A stretch of DNA of 64,000 bases from contig CP136069.1 in the NCBI GenBank assembly GCA_032622095.1, forward strand, positions 169,128,394 through 169,192,393. Reading direction: 5' to 3'. Source of the stretch: Siphonodentalium dalli (lineage: Eukaryota > Mollusca > Scaphopoda > Gadilida > Siphonodentaliidae). A model generated the notes under the pieces. It saw nothing but the letters and a program-made list of their open reading frames with translations. It searched no databases and was not told where the DNA came from. Within the stretch, counting starts at the first letter, position 1; the number at the start of each line of letters is the position of its first letter. The position numbers and the translations under genes are program-made. Below, in pieces: positions 11,085 to 23,257 of the stretch.

Positions 11085-11969
11085 TTAAATTGATCAAGGA
11101 GTTCCTGAATTTTTTATTATTTTTTGGGGAATTATGGCCCTGGCTCCACCACTATTTGACCCAGTGACCCCATTTGAACAAATCTGAACCCCAGTCATTC
11201 AATGACCCCACATACCAAATATAAACTAAATCGGCATAATGCTTGTTGACAAGAAGTCGTTATAAGAATTACCAAGGAGGAATATAGTTATGGCCCTGGT
11301 TTCGCAACTGTTTGACACAGTGACCTCATTTGAACAAATCTTAATGACAGTCACCTAGGGAACATCCACACCAAATATGATCAAAATGCAAAAATGTAAT
11401 TTTTTGGTTTTTAGAGTTATGTCCCTGGCTCTGCCCCCTAATTGACCCAGTGACCCAATTTGAACAAATCTGATTCCCAGTCATCCAAGGTCTCTCAGTA
11501 CCAAATATAAGCTAATTCGGCCAAATATTTTTGTAGAAGAAGTCATTGTAAGAATTACTATGAGTTATGGCACTGGTTTCTCAACTAATTGACCGGGTGA
11601 CCTCATTTGAACAAATCTGAACACCAGTCACCCAAGGACCCTCCATACCAAATATTAGCTAAATCGGCACAATGGTTATGGACAAGAAGTCGTTGTAAGA
11701 ATTACTGTGGAGGAATAGAGTTATGGCCCTGGTTTCGCAACTATTTGACCCAGTGACCTCATTTGAACAAATCTGAATGAGAGTCACCTAGGGAACATCC
11801 ACACCAAATATGAACCAATTCGGTCTTCCGGTTTCAGAGGAGAAGATGTTCAAAGAATTGTTGACGGACGGACGGATGGACGGACGGATGGACGGACGGA
11901 TGGACGGACGGACGACGGACGAGGAGTGATGACTATAGCTCCACCGGAGACTTCGTCTCAGGTGAGCTA
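11085..11969. repeat. Degenerate tandem repeat with GGAC minisatellite and GGTGAGCT end
   Basis: About five units of 150-165 bp (GAGTTATGGCCCTGG..., CCATTTGAACAAATCTGAA) are followed by a GGAC/GGATGG minisatellite (11864-11925). It closes with a short hairpin and GGTGAGCTAAA. The ACGGACGG run plus AGCT-type terminus is a common mollusc repeat pattern, from general knowledge of such genomes. Confidence 0.65.
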
Positions 11970-12440
11970 AAAACATCTGCAGAAGAGGCGAACGGACAAA
12001 AATTGCAAAAAAAACTGACAACAGAAGGGTTATAACTCAGGCAAATAAATCGGGATAAATTTGATTTTCGCACTAAATCGATATGTGTGCATGCAACTTG
12101 TATACCCAAAATTATTGAAATCTGTTCATATTTGTTCTGAGGTTATAAAGCCGGACGAAAAAAATACGGAGAAAATAGACAAAAGAAGGGCTGTAACTCA
12201 GTCAAAAAAATTGGTCAATGATTTGAGATATTTATGGCAGGCAATTTGTATATCAAAATAATTGAAATCGGTTTATACTAGTAGTTGAGTTTCATGATTT
12301 GAGTTATCAAGCCCGACGGATCAAACTTGTGAATAATTTACAAACTAAGGTCCATAACTCATAACTGGTTTGCTCACTGATTTGAGATATTGTGGCAAGC
12401 AACTTGTTGTAGCCAAGATTCGGTTTACCCTTCTGTTAAA
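11970..12440. repeat. Degenerate tandem repeat, about 155-160 bp units
   Basis: Three diverged units carry GGTTATAACTCAG/GGGCTGTAACTCAG, a stretch naming ATTGAAATC(T/G)GTT, and an AAGCCGGACG/AAGCCCGACG box. It has the same style as the array at 23500-24130. Confidence 0.5.
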
Positions 12441-14263
12441 GGCTATTTTTTTGTATTGTGATTTTAGTAATGTTTAATTAGCTAACATTAATTAATAGCG
12501 ACACACTTTTATTCTTTTCCTGTTCCGCAAGCTATATTATCATGTAACTAGTAGTCATCTAGTAGTCTAGCAAAGCCAGTTTATAATCTGCATTCATTTA
12601 ATTATCACTATTTAAATAGTTCATCATATTAAAGATGCGGGCGGCGTTGGCAGTGGGTATGCTGTTAAAATATTCACCTCCGTCAAAAACCGCCATATTT
12701 ATATACAGAAAGAATAGTAAAATATAGACAGACTTTGTTCTTATACCATTCAGAAATATGGCATAAACAGTATGTTATTGTCAATTTCTTTTCCTTTGTT
12801 ATGTAAACAAAAGCAAAAAACGTTATGTTTCCTGGCTTTTGTTTAGATCCGGATATGGTAAACATAAAGAGCGTTATTTGTTCCTGTTTTCCTGATATGG
12901 AAAAAATAAAGAGCGTTTATATCATTTGTGTGTGATTAACCAATAGAATTGCACTGTGTTATGTAAACAGAAGCACAACTTCTGTAACATGAGCAGGCTC
13001 TTGTTTACGTACACCATCGTACGTCTTGACGACAATATACTATTTATGTGCTGATTATGTTTGGCATATGAACAGAACTATATATATTTTAATATTCCTT
13101 CTGTTGATGGCGATTTGAACAAATATGAATATTTCTGCAACGAACACCTTTAATGTGTTTTATCAGCAACATATTTATACTCTTAGTTTCATTCATGTTT
13201 TCAATATTCACATTTCGCTGCCTAACTTCTGGTCTAATGAGCACACTAAGGTACGGCGTCTTTGTTTTCTAAGCATCGGGTTGGATTTCGGATTGGTTTT
13301 TCTTCGGTTTGCTTTTGCGGTGCATCATGGAAAAGGGTTGGATTGCTACATGTATGAAAACAAATCTAACCCAATCTCGTGTGGCATTCCAACGGAATTC
13401 ATCTTAGTAGACAGTTCAGTAAAAAACATTTGCCAGTGTTTTAACTGACTTTAAAACCCATTGATGGCTTTTTGTCAAGACTTTTGGGGTTTTCGGAGTG
13501 CCACCCCTGTCTTTGCCTGTTAGTTATTAATTGGCTAATTAATTTATTTATGCCATTTAGCAAGCATTTGGTCATACTTTGGCCTATTCAAAGACTTGGT
13601 TAGTTTAGTGGCATTTTAGCCCATTTTCACCTGAAATGTGAGAGCTTTCCAATGAATGGCAACAAGCCATAAACTCCAAGAAAGGATTCAGTATACACGT
13701 AACATACTATTTCTGGAATAATTCTGTGGAAACTTGAAGATCATGTTAATAAATAATCCAGTTTATAACAATTCGTCTGTCGTTCATTGGAAATACTCTG
13801 TGGGTACATATTGATATTCTTATGAGGGTTTCTGGGCTCCACATATCTAGAGATCAAGTCAAGACACAGACTCAAGAACACGTTACAGATCAAGATCCAA
13901 GAATCCACAGATACATTCCCTGTAGCGTTGAGGTTCAGGGAAGATATTATCCATGATACCCAGAACTTATTATTACAATATCCCAGTTATCAAGCCGGAC
14001 ATCAGCAAAAACGGATTCCCCAACAGATGGATGTAGTCAATCCAGTATACCCCCATGCTTTTCAAGAGTGGGGGACTGGGGGTTTAAATTTGAATGTGAT
14101 AATTATTGCTGTCACTTTTCAACATTGTATCTCTATAAAATAAATGAACAGAAAATTATAAATCAAACAAGATAGTGTCTTTCAAGTGGCACTCCACATT
14201 CCAACATGTTATTTCACACACTGGAACCTCAATAAAGAGAAAAATCCTTGAAAAGAAAGCAAA
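12441..14263. other. Spacer, no supported gene
   Basis: Contains an ATG-initiated frame of 107 codons (13125-13448) with no recognisable domain or splice context, and a 35-bp scrap of MITE family A (13641-13675). Nothing else is supported. Confidence 0.4.
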
Positions 14264-14372
14264 TAACTATTTGGTGTTGGCAAGAGATCACATAGCTGTG
14301 CAAATCAGACCATATGGTGTAAAATATTAACCCCTCCCTAGTCAAACCTCATGACATATCAATACTTCACCC
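14264..14372 (+). repeat. Dispersed duplicate (partner 7288-7395)
   Basis: Near-copy of 7288-7395. It ends at the point where the other copy enters the hAT-like MITE at 7401. Confidence 0.65.
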
Positions 14373-14754
14373 TTCTTTGTTGAGACATTAAGTGTAACCA
14401 TCTTAACACTGTCTAACAGGCTGTAATAAAATAAGAAGTAATGACCATATTCTATTGAAAAGTACACAGTGTTTCATGTTAACCCCCCTAAGACAAACTT
14501 TATGTAGTTGAAGCCATATATTATGGACTTATTTCAGTAAATAAAATTGATATGTTAGTATCCACACACTATATCCATTGAAAGAATGTAGCAATCAACT
14601 AAGATATTCGTAAATGGCCACCAAAATTAATGCTGAACTTTTACTCCAAGTTAAAGACATATTACGGACTTACTTCACTGAATAAAACCGATACTAGTAT
14701 CCAAACACTATCTCCACTGGAAGAATGTAGCAATAAACTAAGATATCGAAAATT

Positions 14755-15735
14755 ACAACCGCATCAACATTACCATTCAGAGAACATAATGTTTGAACTA
14801 GGCACAAACATAAATATTTACTATTTTATTTGGGACAAATAATTGGGCATAAAATTACGGGGATGATTCTGCTAACAAAAGTATCTGCATGTAATTTGTT
14901 ACAACAATTATGTTGTTTTCTGCCAATTGCGATATAAAATTTCCATAAAATAAAATAAATTTTGGCATGATTCTTTGTTATTCCATTCAGGATACCTCAG
15001 CAGAGTGTTTCACATCACTTTATATACCAATACTTTCAGTCAGATATTGTGTGAAGTATATAACCCTTTCAGTGCCAAGTCCGATAATTCCAACTGCATC
15101 AACATTACCATTCAGAGAACATAATGTTTGAACTAGGCACAAACATAAATATTTACTATTTTATTTGGGACAAATTATTGGGCATAAAATTACGGGGATG
15201 ATTCTGCTAACAAAAGTATCTGCATGTAATTTGTTACAACAATTATGTTGTTTTCTGCCAATTGCGATATAAAATTTCCATAAAATAAAATAAATTTTGG
15301 CATGATTCTTTGTTATTCCATTCAGGATACCTCAGCAGAGTGTTTCACATCACTTTATATACCAATACTTTCAGTCAGATATTGTGTGATGTATATAACC
15401 CTTTCAGTGCCAAGTCCGATAATTCCAACCGCATCAACATTACCATTTCAGAGAACATAATGTTTGAACTAGGCACAAACATAAATATTTACCTCTTTAT
15501 TTGGGACAAATAATTGGGCATAAAATTACGGGGATGATTCTGTTAACAAAAGTATCTGCATGTAATTTGTTACAATTATGTTGTTTTCTGCCAAGTGCGA
15601 TATAAAATTTCCATAAAATAAAATAAATTTTGGCATGATTCTGTTATTCCGTTCTGGATACCTCAGCGGAGTGTTTCACATCACTTTATATACCAATACT
15701 TTCTGTCAGATATTGTGTTAAGTATATAACCCTTT
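14755..15735 (+). repeat. Tandem triplication, 335/336-bp unit
   Basis: Three head-to-tail units are set by GTTTGAACTAGGCACAAAC at 14791, 15126 and 15462. The first two units end in 24 bases of the left end of MITE family C (AACCCTTTCAGTGCCAAGTC) and then jump back to the unit start. The third runs into a complete family C element. The units are nearly identical, so the amplification is recent. Confidence 0.85.
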
Positions 15736-15936
15736 CAGTGCCAAGTCCGATTTTTGTATCAACCCATATTTCCTTGATCATTTTTCAAATTTATTGATTA
15801 TAATAATGTGATACATTGATGGAAAGAGCTCTAAGAGCTCTTTTCATCAATGTATCACATTATTATAATCAATAAATTTGAAAAATGTTCAAGGAAATAT
15901 GGGTTGATACAAAAATCGGACTTGGCACTGAAAGGG
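15730..15936. mobile_element. Palindromic MITE, family C, complete
   Basis: CCCTTTCAGTGCCAAG ends are inverted and the arms pair over about 95 bp around AGCTCTAAGAGCT. The right flank is TTAA and the left is ATAA, a one-base change from the expected target. The following 15941-16090 carries a decayed half of the MITE seen at 36817-37285 (GGCTTTGG...AATATTTGAT). Confidence 0.8.
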
Positions 15937-16464
15937 TTAACACTCCTAAATAACTATTTATCTGGCTTTGGCAGTGAAAAATATTTGATTTTGAATCAGG
16001 GAACCCACTCTTCAAAGCTCAGAGCTACTAATTTTTTATTTTTGAAATCTATTTATTTTCTAAACCTCAAATTCCATATATCATGATGCTTGGTTGGAAT
16101 GGAATTCCACAGCACGTGTTATCACAAATGTAAACAAAGATCATCTTTCATGGTATTATAGATTGTCTATTTTCATGCATAAAACATTATTGCTGAATTG
16201 GGAATATGTTTTCCTACATTTTATTCCACACCCATTGACGTAAGGTACATGTATTCAACGGAATCCCAGCCATTGAATACATAGTAGTGTATACCTCTAG
16301 TGGAATACGAGCCGGAACTATTCTTGTTGACACTTCCGGTGACCCCCCCCCCCCATAATTACTGGCTATTTGTCAGACTTAAATCACAATAATGGTGGCT
16401 ATGGTAACAATGGATATGACATTATTGGATTGAACTTATCTGACAGAGCGGTGTAGAATAAATA

Positions 16465-16608
16465 CAGAACACAACTTGCATCATAATCTCAAATCTTTTA
16501 TCGAACTCGTTGCGGACGGCGCAAAGATATATATATATATATATATCCTTACGCCATCCGAAACTCATTCGATAAAAGATTCTCGATTAAGATGCGCGTT
16601 GTGTTCTG
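16465..16608. mobile_element. Foldback element with AT-repeat loop
   Basis: The left arm (AGAACACAAC...AATCTTTTATCGAA...CGGACGGCG) is matched by a reverse-complement arm ending ...GTTGTGTTCT. The loop is an (AT)n run. The last 40 bp are repeated once more directly after (to about 16652). No flanking duplication was resolved. Confidence 0.65.
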
Positions 16609-16843
16609 TCTATATATGTATCAGTGCGCGTTGTGTTCTGTCTATATATGTATCCGCATGCCAACTATCATAAGATACAGTCAATTTTGTTTCTGGCTAA
16701 AAGTTTTTGTTGTCTTTTATTCCGAGAATCATTTCCAATCACCAGGCCACCGCTAAATGCAGCCTTGTATGACCCCCTCCCCAAACTCTTGTTATGGCAT
16801 CCATGCATGTCCATATATATTTCCGGGTTGAGTTGTAGAAAGC

Positions 16844-17077
16844 TGGTGCAGCATTAAACATCCTGTGCCAGTGCATTCTCATATTTATATATGCGAGTCT
16901 CCCAGGGAGACTTGCATATGTATGAGAATGCATTGGTTTACAAGGTCAAGGTAAATATTGTTAGGCCAAATCATTCTCTAAAATATGCAAGGCTCCCTAT
17001 GGGAGACTCACATATATAAGAGAATGCATTGGCACAGGGTTTTCGCAAAATTTAAGGATGCTCCAGTCATGGAAGGG
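16844..17077. mobile_element. TTAA-flanked MITE, family B, left end trimmed
   Basis: Two internal hairpins have GCATTCTC...ATATATG arms (CTCCCAGGGAGAC and CTCCCTATGGGAG loops). The right terminus ...CATGGAAGGG is followed by TTAA (17078-17081). It matches the fuller copy at 63122-63348. Confidence 0.65.
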
Positions 17078-17084
17078 TTAAGAA

Positions 17085-19372
17085 AATAATTATTGCTGTT
17101 CTTCTAAAGCATGAAATGATACGGAATAAATGGATAGAACAGTGTATGATGTTTCACGACTGTGAATGATAATAGCCTTTCAACTGAGTAAGGTTTATGG
17201 TTTTCGTGATATTCCTGTCATATTTTTCCACTGGAAAATGGCCATAAAGTCATTGGGCCCAGCACACGACATCATAACATAATTAGCGGTGAAGAGGTTA
17301 ATTCTGCCTGTGATTTGGTTTATTGGGGTTTATCATTATTTTAGCTACAAGGCCATATTATGACGTTTTACGCCATAAAAACATACATTCTGCCAAGGTA
17401 CAAAATATCTGTGGCCAAGTCTAAACGTCTGCTAAAATTTACCACTTCAGCTCCAAACATAACTGCTTTTTTTGTTCCCCAAAATCAGAATCATTGTCCG
17501 GACATTCACTCCAGTTCAAATTAACAAATCGAAATGAAACTTGGTATGAGCAACAACCACTGCATTATTGAGGTCATGTTCTGATGATTTTTGACAGAGT
17601 TATACCTCTTTTTTCCACTTAGGACAAAAATAATATTCAGCAAAATTTGATTATTGGTATGTGCTCTTTATATGTCCCAATCAAGTTCGAAATTGGGTCC
17701 GACCATTTCTGACAAGTATCCAATCAAATATGTCAACAACATAAAGAGTAGGAAACAAAGTTTGCTTGAATGATTGATCCGAGAATTAAATTTTTTATTT
17801 TTTTCAAAAAGCCACCAGTGAAATGAAGATACCTTATACTGGCGATGTGTGGCCTAGTGGCTTTTTATTTTACTTAGAAATCAGTTTTTGGTTGTCCGGA
17901 TAATAACTTGAGCAATATGTAACAGAATTTCTTGATATTTGATATGCGGTCACCTTTGAGAAGATGCATGCCAAGTTTGATTTTGGTTACGGCTTTAAGT
18001 TGCTTACAATCATGGAATTTCTATCGAGTAATTATTTAATGTTTATTGCAAAATCGTCTCACATAAGTCTACAAAATCATGAAATCTCAAGCTGGGACAA
18101 CCCCCTACTGTAAAATACATTCTAAAGGTATTAACTCAGATATACATCCCCAGCATTGTTTTTTCAGTGTTATTATCCCCATCAGAACATCAAAAAGTTC
18201 CCAGGATTTGAATTAGTGGAATATGATCTCTATGGCCGTCGAGTAGAGATTCATGGCATGATCTAAATACACATAAAATTGACAAATGGGCATATAATGG
18301 CCAAAACATTCGGGCCAGCTAATCGTGAATACACTATCATGACAATAGCCAAGCACAACTCAAAAGCATGTTGAGCTGAAACAAAGCTTATCTTCAATGG
18401 TCAGTGGGTCATAAGGCCAAAAAAAAAAGATTGTATGTTTCCGACAATGGAGGGAAAAAATTAGGGTAGGTAGGTAGGGAAATTTTCTTTTTTTTATTTT
18501 ATTTTGATATTTTCTATCCAGCTTCAGAAATATTGAACTACCTCGACCGAAATGACATAAAATGTCAACTCTCGGGTTGAGGGGAAAGTATTACTTGATC
18601 AACACGGTGGAAATATACATTAAGATTGATAAAAGATCAAACTTACTTCATGCTTATAAAGTATGTTTTTTATTATTCACATTCCATATTTTCATAAATT
18701 TGGCTATAAACTTGGTACGAAATTCATGTCGCTAACTTTTTATAAGAATTTTACACATAATACCGCCATTATACCGTACTTGTATTGTGACGACTACATC
18801 CCATTGTCTGGAGGTAGTCATGAGTACACCCAACCTAGCATGCCTGGTTTTTGGAAACAGTAGCTATACATGTACACATAACATGTGGTGATAACCTCTA
18901 TACATGTACATGTATATATACAGATAAACACCCACCATGTCTGTTGATAGTGTTCCTATGTTCCATAAGACCCAAACAAGGCATAAAGCAGGCATGAGAT
19001 CCACTCTCAGGAAATTAAAATTGAAAAATGCATGCCCATCAGTCAACAACCCATCACACACCTGGGGGCGTTTGAGACAGCAGTCGCTTCATGGTCACTT
19101 TTCACAGGGATATGTTAGAAACCATGTGTTTTGAACACTAATGACCATCAATATTTATGTGCATTAGTGGTAAAAAAAAATATTAAGGGTCGGTCGATGT
19201 ACGGAAACATAGCATCTTTTTTTTTTTTTTGGCCTAATGACATCACTCAATGCTGACATCTAACTAACTTGTGTCCCCCCCTATCAAGCACCAAACAAGG
19301 GTCCCAAAATGTGTACCCTATTGGGTAAACCTGGTTGAAAGGAAAATACTACAGTCTGTATATATAACTCAC
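17085..19372. other. Spacer, no gene recognised
   Basis: Contains a GCCACC...GGTGGC-type repeat scrap (17810-17870) related to ones near 23405 and 54310, sentences of the 'aactcgagttatcatccgg' type of degenerate tandem repeat, and ACATGTA-rich sequence (18860-18930). It should include the 3' side of the LSM4 gene, but no final LSM4 exon is recognisable. Confidence 0.4.
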
Positions 19373-19550
19373 CCCTTCCTCCTCGACCTCCTCTCTGTGG
19401 TCCTCCACGACCTCTTGACTCTCCTCTGCCCTTTGACTTCTGCGTAACCTCTTCTTTCACCATATCAATGACCTCATCTGGGATTCGGAGATATTTAATA
19501 GTGCTGCCCCTAATATAACACTCCGGCATCCTCCAAAATCGGTCTCCATC
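19373..19550 (-). CDS. LSM4: LSM4, internal exon with Sm2 motif and start of RG tail
   Basis: On the minus strand an acceptor (TTTTCAG) precedes 19550 and a donor (GTGAGT) follows 19373. The 178-nt exon (phase 0 in, phase 1 out) encodes [15 protein letters not shown] and on through [10 protein letters not shown], the Sm2 half of the Sm fold, with a helix ending in KEEV. It then begins an arginine-glycine-rich tail (repeated RGG/GRG). This order and wording are those of LSM4. LSM4 is one subunit of the heptameric Lsm2-8 ring that binds the U6 snRNA 3' end in the nucleus and of the Lsm1-7 ring that promotes mRNA decapping in the cytoplasm; RG tails in this family are typically arginine-methylated. 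The rest of the RG tail lies on another exon I could not find. Confidence 0.92.
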
Positions 19551-20219
19551 CTGAAAATAACCAAATTATAATTCACGGTTTCTGCGAGAGGGGCACAATC
19601 TCTACCAGAGCGCACCAGTCATACTTCCTTTCTGACTGTCACCAGCTGGGTCTGGGTCTGCCATTTCTATATTTAGCACGGGGGTTTTCCAAACAAAATG
19701 GCAAAAACCGATCACCCCCAAAGTCAAATTTCCTATGTGATTTGAGAACAATTCCCAAACTAAAAACTTAATGACAGAATGGAGGTTCAGGGTGGTAGTT
19801 TTGTTGACGATTTTCGCAAGCAACTCGTCAAAATTGGAGCAAATTAGAACTCTTGTGTCTGACTGGCCATGTGTGTTGTCGGGACATTGTCGTCCATGTG
19901 CGTTTAGACTGTTGTCTTGATAAAATAATCGGAGAACCAACTCACACCATTTCAAAATATAGTTCTTTGGTTCTGGTGGGACTTTCCTTAACTTAAGGTA
20001 CGAAACCACACAAGTTTTGTTTGATATTTTGTGTGCTTAATAAGAGCAGCATTTTGGTCTGCTCGCTTAATATATATTTTAATATCGCAGAAGTCCACCA
20101 AATGTGGGTAAAATGTCGTCGATAGCAGTGGTCTTACTGAGTCAACAAGGGAGGTAAACCCTGCATGGAGTTTGAGAGGGGCAGTGGGTCATGAGTTCCT
20201 TACCAGCAGCAAGCCTGGA

Positions 20220-20667
20220 TATAGTGTGCCTGATATTTGCAGAATGAGGTCCCCAGACTGGCATAACGGGTGAATTTAGTGACACTATCCCATAGAGTGG
20301 GCTAGCTTCACCAAATTCACCCTCTGGGAACATCATTCTGCTGAGGCCTCTACTGCTATGGGAGACCTAGGATCAGATTGAAGTTCCTCAGTTGAAATTG
20401 GTTATGTTCACCTATTAGTCACCTCGATTATCCATTTTATCTTCTGCAAATTAGGGGATATATAAACTGAACAGAAGGGGAAAAGTAACTAAAAACAATG
20501 TTAATTTGAGAGGATAGATACTTCCCAGAAGATGAGGCCTAAGCAGAATGAGGTTCCCTTGAGGGTTAATTTGGTGATGCTAGCCCACTGTGTGTGTGGT
20601 AGCATCACTAAACTCACCCTCTGGGGACCTCATTCTGCTATTATCAGACACTCTATTTCCAGACTTG
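20220..20667. mobile_element. hAT-like MITE, family D, in LSM4 intron
   Basis: Ends CAAGCCTGG at 20220 and CCAGACTTG at 20667. The flanking octamers ACCAGCAG and ACCGGTAG agree at 6 of 8 bases, as expected for an old 8-bp target duplication with two transitions. Internal opposed CCAGAGGGTGAATTT-type blocks make two hairpins. Confidence 0.7.
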
Positions 20668-22092
20668 ACCGGTAGCCCATATTTCCCCCCAGACACTTTT
20701 CCCTGGATAATGCCTCCCAACATGCACCTATGTATATCCACTAATTAAAATGAACAGCAAATGATTTCCAAATATAATTTTATTTGCTGCCAAAGTTAAC
20801 CACCAGGGAACCATTTCACTCTATGAATGAATTGGAATCACATTATTTTCTTGTCTTGTACATTGTATCATCAAAGCACTTCTCTGTATTAATAATAGAC
20901 CATACAAACCAGTGGTATACATGTACATTTATAAAATGATGGGAGAATAGATTCAGTAAGGTAACAGTTGGGGAACATCCAAATTATCTTTCTGATAAGA
21001 TTAATAGGACCATACCAAGAGAGACAACTCTATATTAATCAAAATTATATTTATCATCTACCACTTTTTGTTGAGAGAACAGCAGCACTTTATTCGAGAG
21101 GAAGATTTGTATCATTGCCCTTGCCAACTGCACACCACCTAAATTTTTTATATTCTTCAAATTCGTCATGTCGATATTGTCAGTGTGATGGGCAATGATG
21201 AAATAGGAGTGATGCACACAATAATAATCACAACACAAGCATTGTCTTAAAGACATATTATGGATAGTCAGGGTGCATGAAACTGATGAAATAGTGTGCA
21301 GGTGCTATGCCAACTGGAGGAATGTAGCATTCTACCAACATCGCCGAAAATCTCAAGCACAACCGTACCACTCCATGGAAAACATCATCTGAACTACGTA
21401 AAACATTGTAAATATCTACGTCTTGATTCGGGACGCAACTATCTGCGATAAACTAATGATTTTGACATCGAGAGTCACTGCACCTAGATAATAAGAATGA
21501 CAGTGTGTGTTGTCAATTTGGATATATAATTGTAAAAGCAACTACTTTGAGCAAGATTATTCTCCATTTCTATTTGATCACATCAATTTAATTAAGGTTG
21601 GTTCCCTTAGCTAATGTCAAATAGAGATGTACTGTCCAAAGGGCATGGTATTTTATGATCAATCTGTAACTATTAATTGCATTATCGGGATGTGTATAGT
21701 CCTGTATACATGTGTATGTACCTTATTTTAGCAAACTGCACAATTGTGGGTGTACATAATCACCAGTTAGTGTCACAATCATGATCATGTCACAAATCTG
21801 TCTCCAGATTATACGATGATAATATCAACTTGTATCAAGATTAATGAATACCTGCAAACTTTAGCCTAATTACTGTTTAACCTCAATCGGAATGTATGTA
21901 AATTATACAACCATAAAAATGTGTTTATCTGCCTGACCGAACAATTGGTTAATAAAAAAAAACCACGTAACCCGCATGTAGGTTAAGGTCAATCTCAAAA
22001 TTTTATGCACTGATGTAAATGTTTTTCGCAATGTTACCAGTCAGGCACACTTTTAAAACTGTTAATCAGACAGCCTCCTGTTTATAGTACAT
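20668..22092. other. LSM4 intron sequence, no further feature
   Basis: AT-rich intron. The stretch at 21250-21430 is a diverged relative of the region at 14500-14800 (GGAATGTAGCA, AACATCATCTGAACT), so it is a dispersed repeat. Confidence 0.4.
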
Positions 22093-22100
22093 GACATGTA

Positions 22101-22535
22101 CAAGCCTGCAAATAGTGCATCTGTCATTTGCAGAATGAGGTCCCCAGAGGGTGAATTTAGTGACGCTATCCCGCATAGCAGGCTAGCATCACTAAATTCA
22201 CCCTCTGGGGACCTCATTCTGCTTAGGCCCTCGACTGCTATGGTAGACCTAGGATCAGATTGAAGTTCCCCAGTTGAAGTTGGTGATGTTCACTTCGATT
22301 ATGGATTTTATCTTCTGCAAATTAGGTGATATAGAAACTTCCCAGAAGAGAAAACGTAACTAAAAACAATGTTAATTTGATAACATAGATACGTCTCAGA
22401 AGATGAGGCCTAAGCAGAATGAGGTCTCCAGAGGGTGAATTTGGTGATACTAGCCCACTGTGTGGGATAGCATCACTCAATTCACCCTCTGGGTACCTCA
22501 TTCTGCAAATGACAGACACGCTATTTGCAGGCTTG
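22101..22535. mobile_element. hAT-like MITE, family D, complete with 8-bp target duplication
   Basis: Perfect flanking octamers GACATGTA at 22093-22100 and 22536-22543 bracket ends CAAGCCTGCAAATAG and, reversed, CTATTTGCAGGCTTG. The 435-bp body is two palindromes (GCAGAATGAGGT...CCTCATTCTGC) around a unique centre. An 8-bp duplication with such short ends fits the hAT superfamily; no transposase is encoded. It lies in the LSM4 intron. Confidence 0.88.
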
Positions 22536-22784
22536 GACATGTATCGAACAGTCCCTAAAAATAAAATCCAGGCTTGCTCTGTGTGCCTTCTTAATACCGG
22601 TACCGTAATCCAATTGATTAGACTATGTGTTTAATAAAAGACTCTATCATCAGTGGTGTTAGATTATAAAGGATGGCCACACTTGAAATATGTGCGGTAA
22701 ACTGTGGCATGTACAAAAAACAAAATACAGAGGATTGTTAGCAAATTGACCCTCCCGGTTGATCTCAAGGAAATGCTGAAGAAT

Positions 22785-22985
22785 CTATACTAAATACATG
22801 TAGTAGTTCTCATAGGAAATGTCCAGATAATAAGTTCAACAAACGATCACACCGGTATGTAATTTGTTGAACTTGTTATCTGAAAATTTCCAACCAATGA
22901 ATATGAATTCTTCTGCTTTTGTCCGTTTTTTTCTGTTTGTCATCTGCTTTTATTACCTGCATGCCCCTCTGAATGAATAATAGAC
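22785..22985. repeat. Dispersed hairpin repeat (partner 63745-63965)
   Basis: The stem TCAGATAA(C/T)AAGTTCAACAA pairs with its reverse complement, followed by a shared tail (CCAATGAATA, CATCTG..., CTGACTGGGA). The same arrangement occurs at the right edge of the window. Confidence 0.6.
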
Positions 22986-23067
22986 CGTTCCAATGCATAC
23001 TTTTATTACTGACTGGGAGAATCTATTCAGTATAGAAAGGTTTAAACTGAGCTGAAGGTATGCTTAC

Positions 23068-23166
23068 TCGTGATGTACAGATGACTTCTCTTAAGTTTAT
23101 GTTCATCCAGTTGTCACAGTTCACCAGATGTCCGTTATATGTCTCACCATTCTTCAACTCAACCAA
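23068..23166 (-). CDS. LSM4: LSM4, internal exon with Sm1 motif
   Basis: A 99-nt exon on the minus strand, phase 0 at both ends. The acceptor TTTTCAG lies just above 23166 and the donor GTAAGC just below 23068. Its 33 codons begin [14 protein letters not shown] and end with ICTSR, the core of the Sm1 motif including the DNWMN segment whose Asp/Asn side chains line the RNA-binding pore in Lsm rings. It joins in frame to the exon at 19373-19550 (TSR|DGD), as in animal LSM4. The intron between them is 3.5 kb and holds two family D MITEs. The short first exon (about 15 codons) expected at higher coordinates was not found. Confidence 0.93.
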
Positions 23167-23257
23167 CTGAAAATGAAATATATAATAATAACACTGAGGG
23201 TTTTATTGATGAGCGATGAGAGAAGAATAAAACAAAAGGTTACACCTTCGGTGCTGT

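Noticed and set aside
11788-12021. Minus-strand frame with repeated Arg-Pro-Ser-Ile
   Set aside because: It is the translation of the GGAC/GGATGG minisatellite.
13125-13448. ATG-started 107-codon frame
   Set aside because: Unrecognised residues, no homologous family, no supporting exon borders.
14860-14880. GGATGATTCTG as the complement of the missing LSM4 first exon
   Set aside because: Repeated three times in the 335-bp array, continues with non-matching codons and lies on the wrong side of the gene.
19602-20009. 135-codon minus-strand frame next to the LSM4 exon
   Set aside because: Not LSM4 sequence, not bounded by splice sites in phase, lies within the LSM4 intron.
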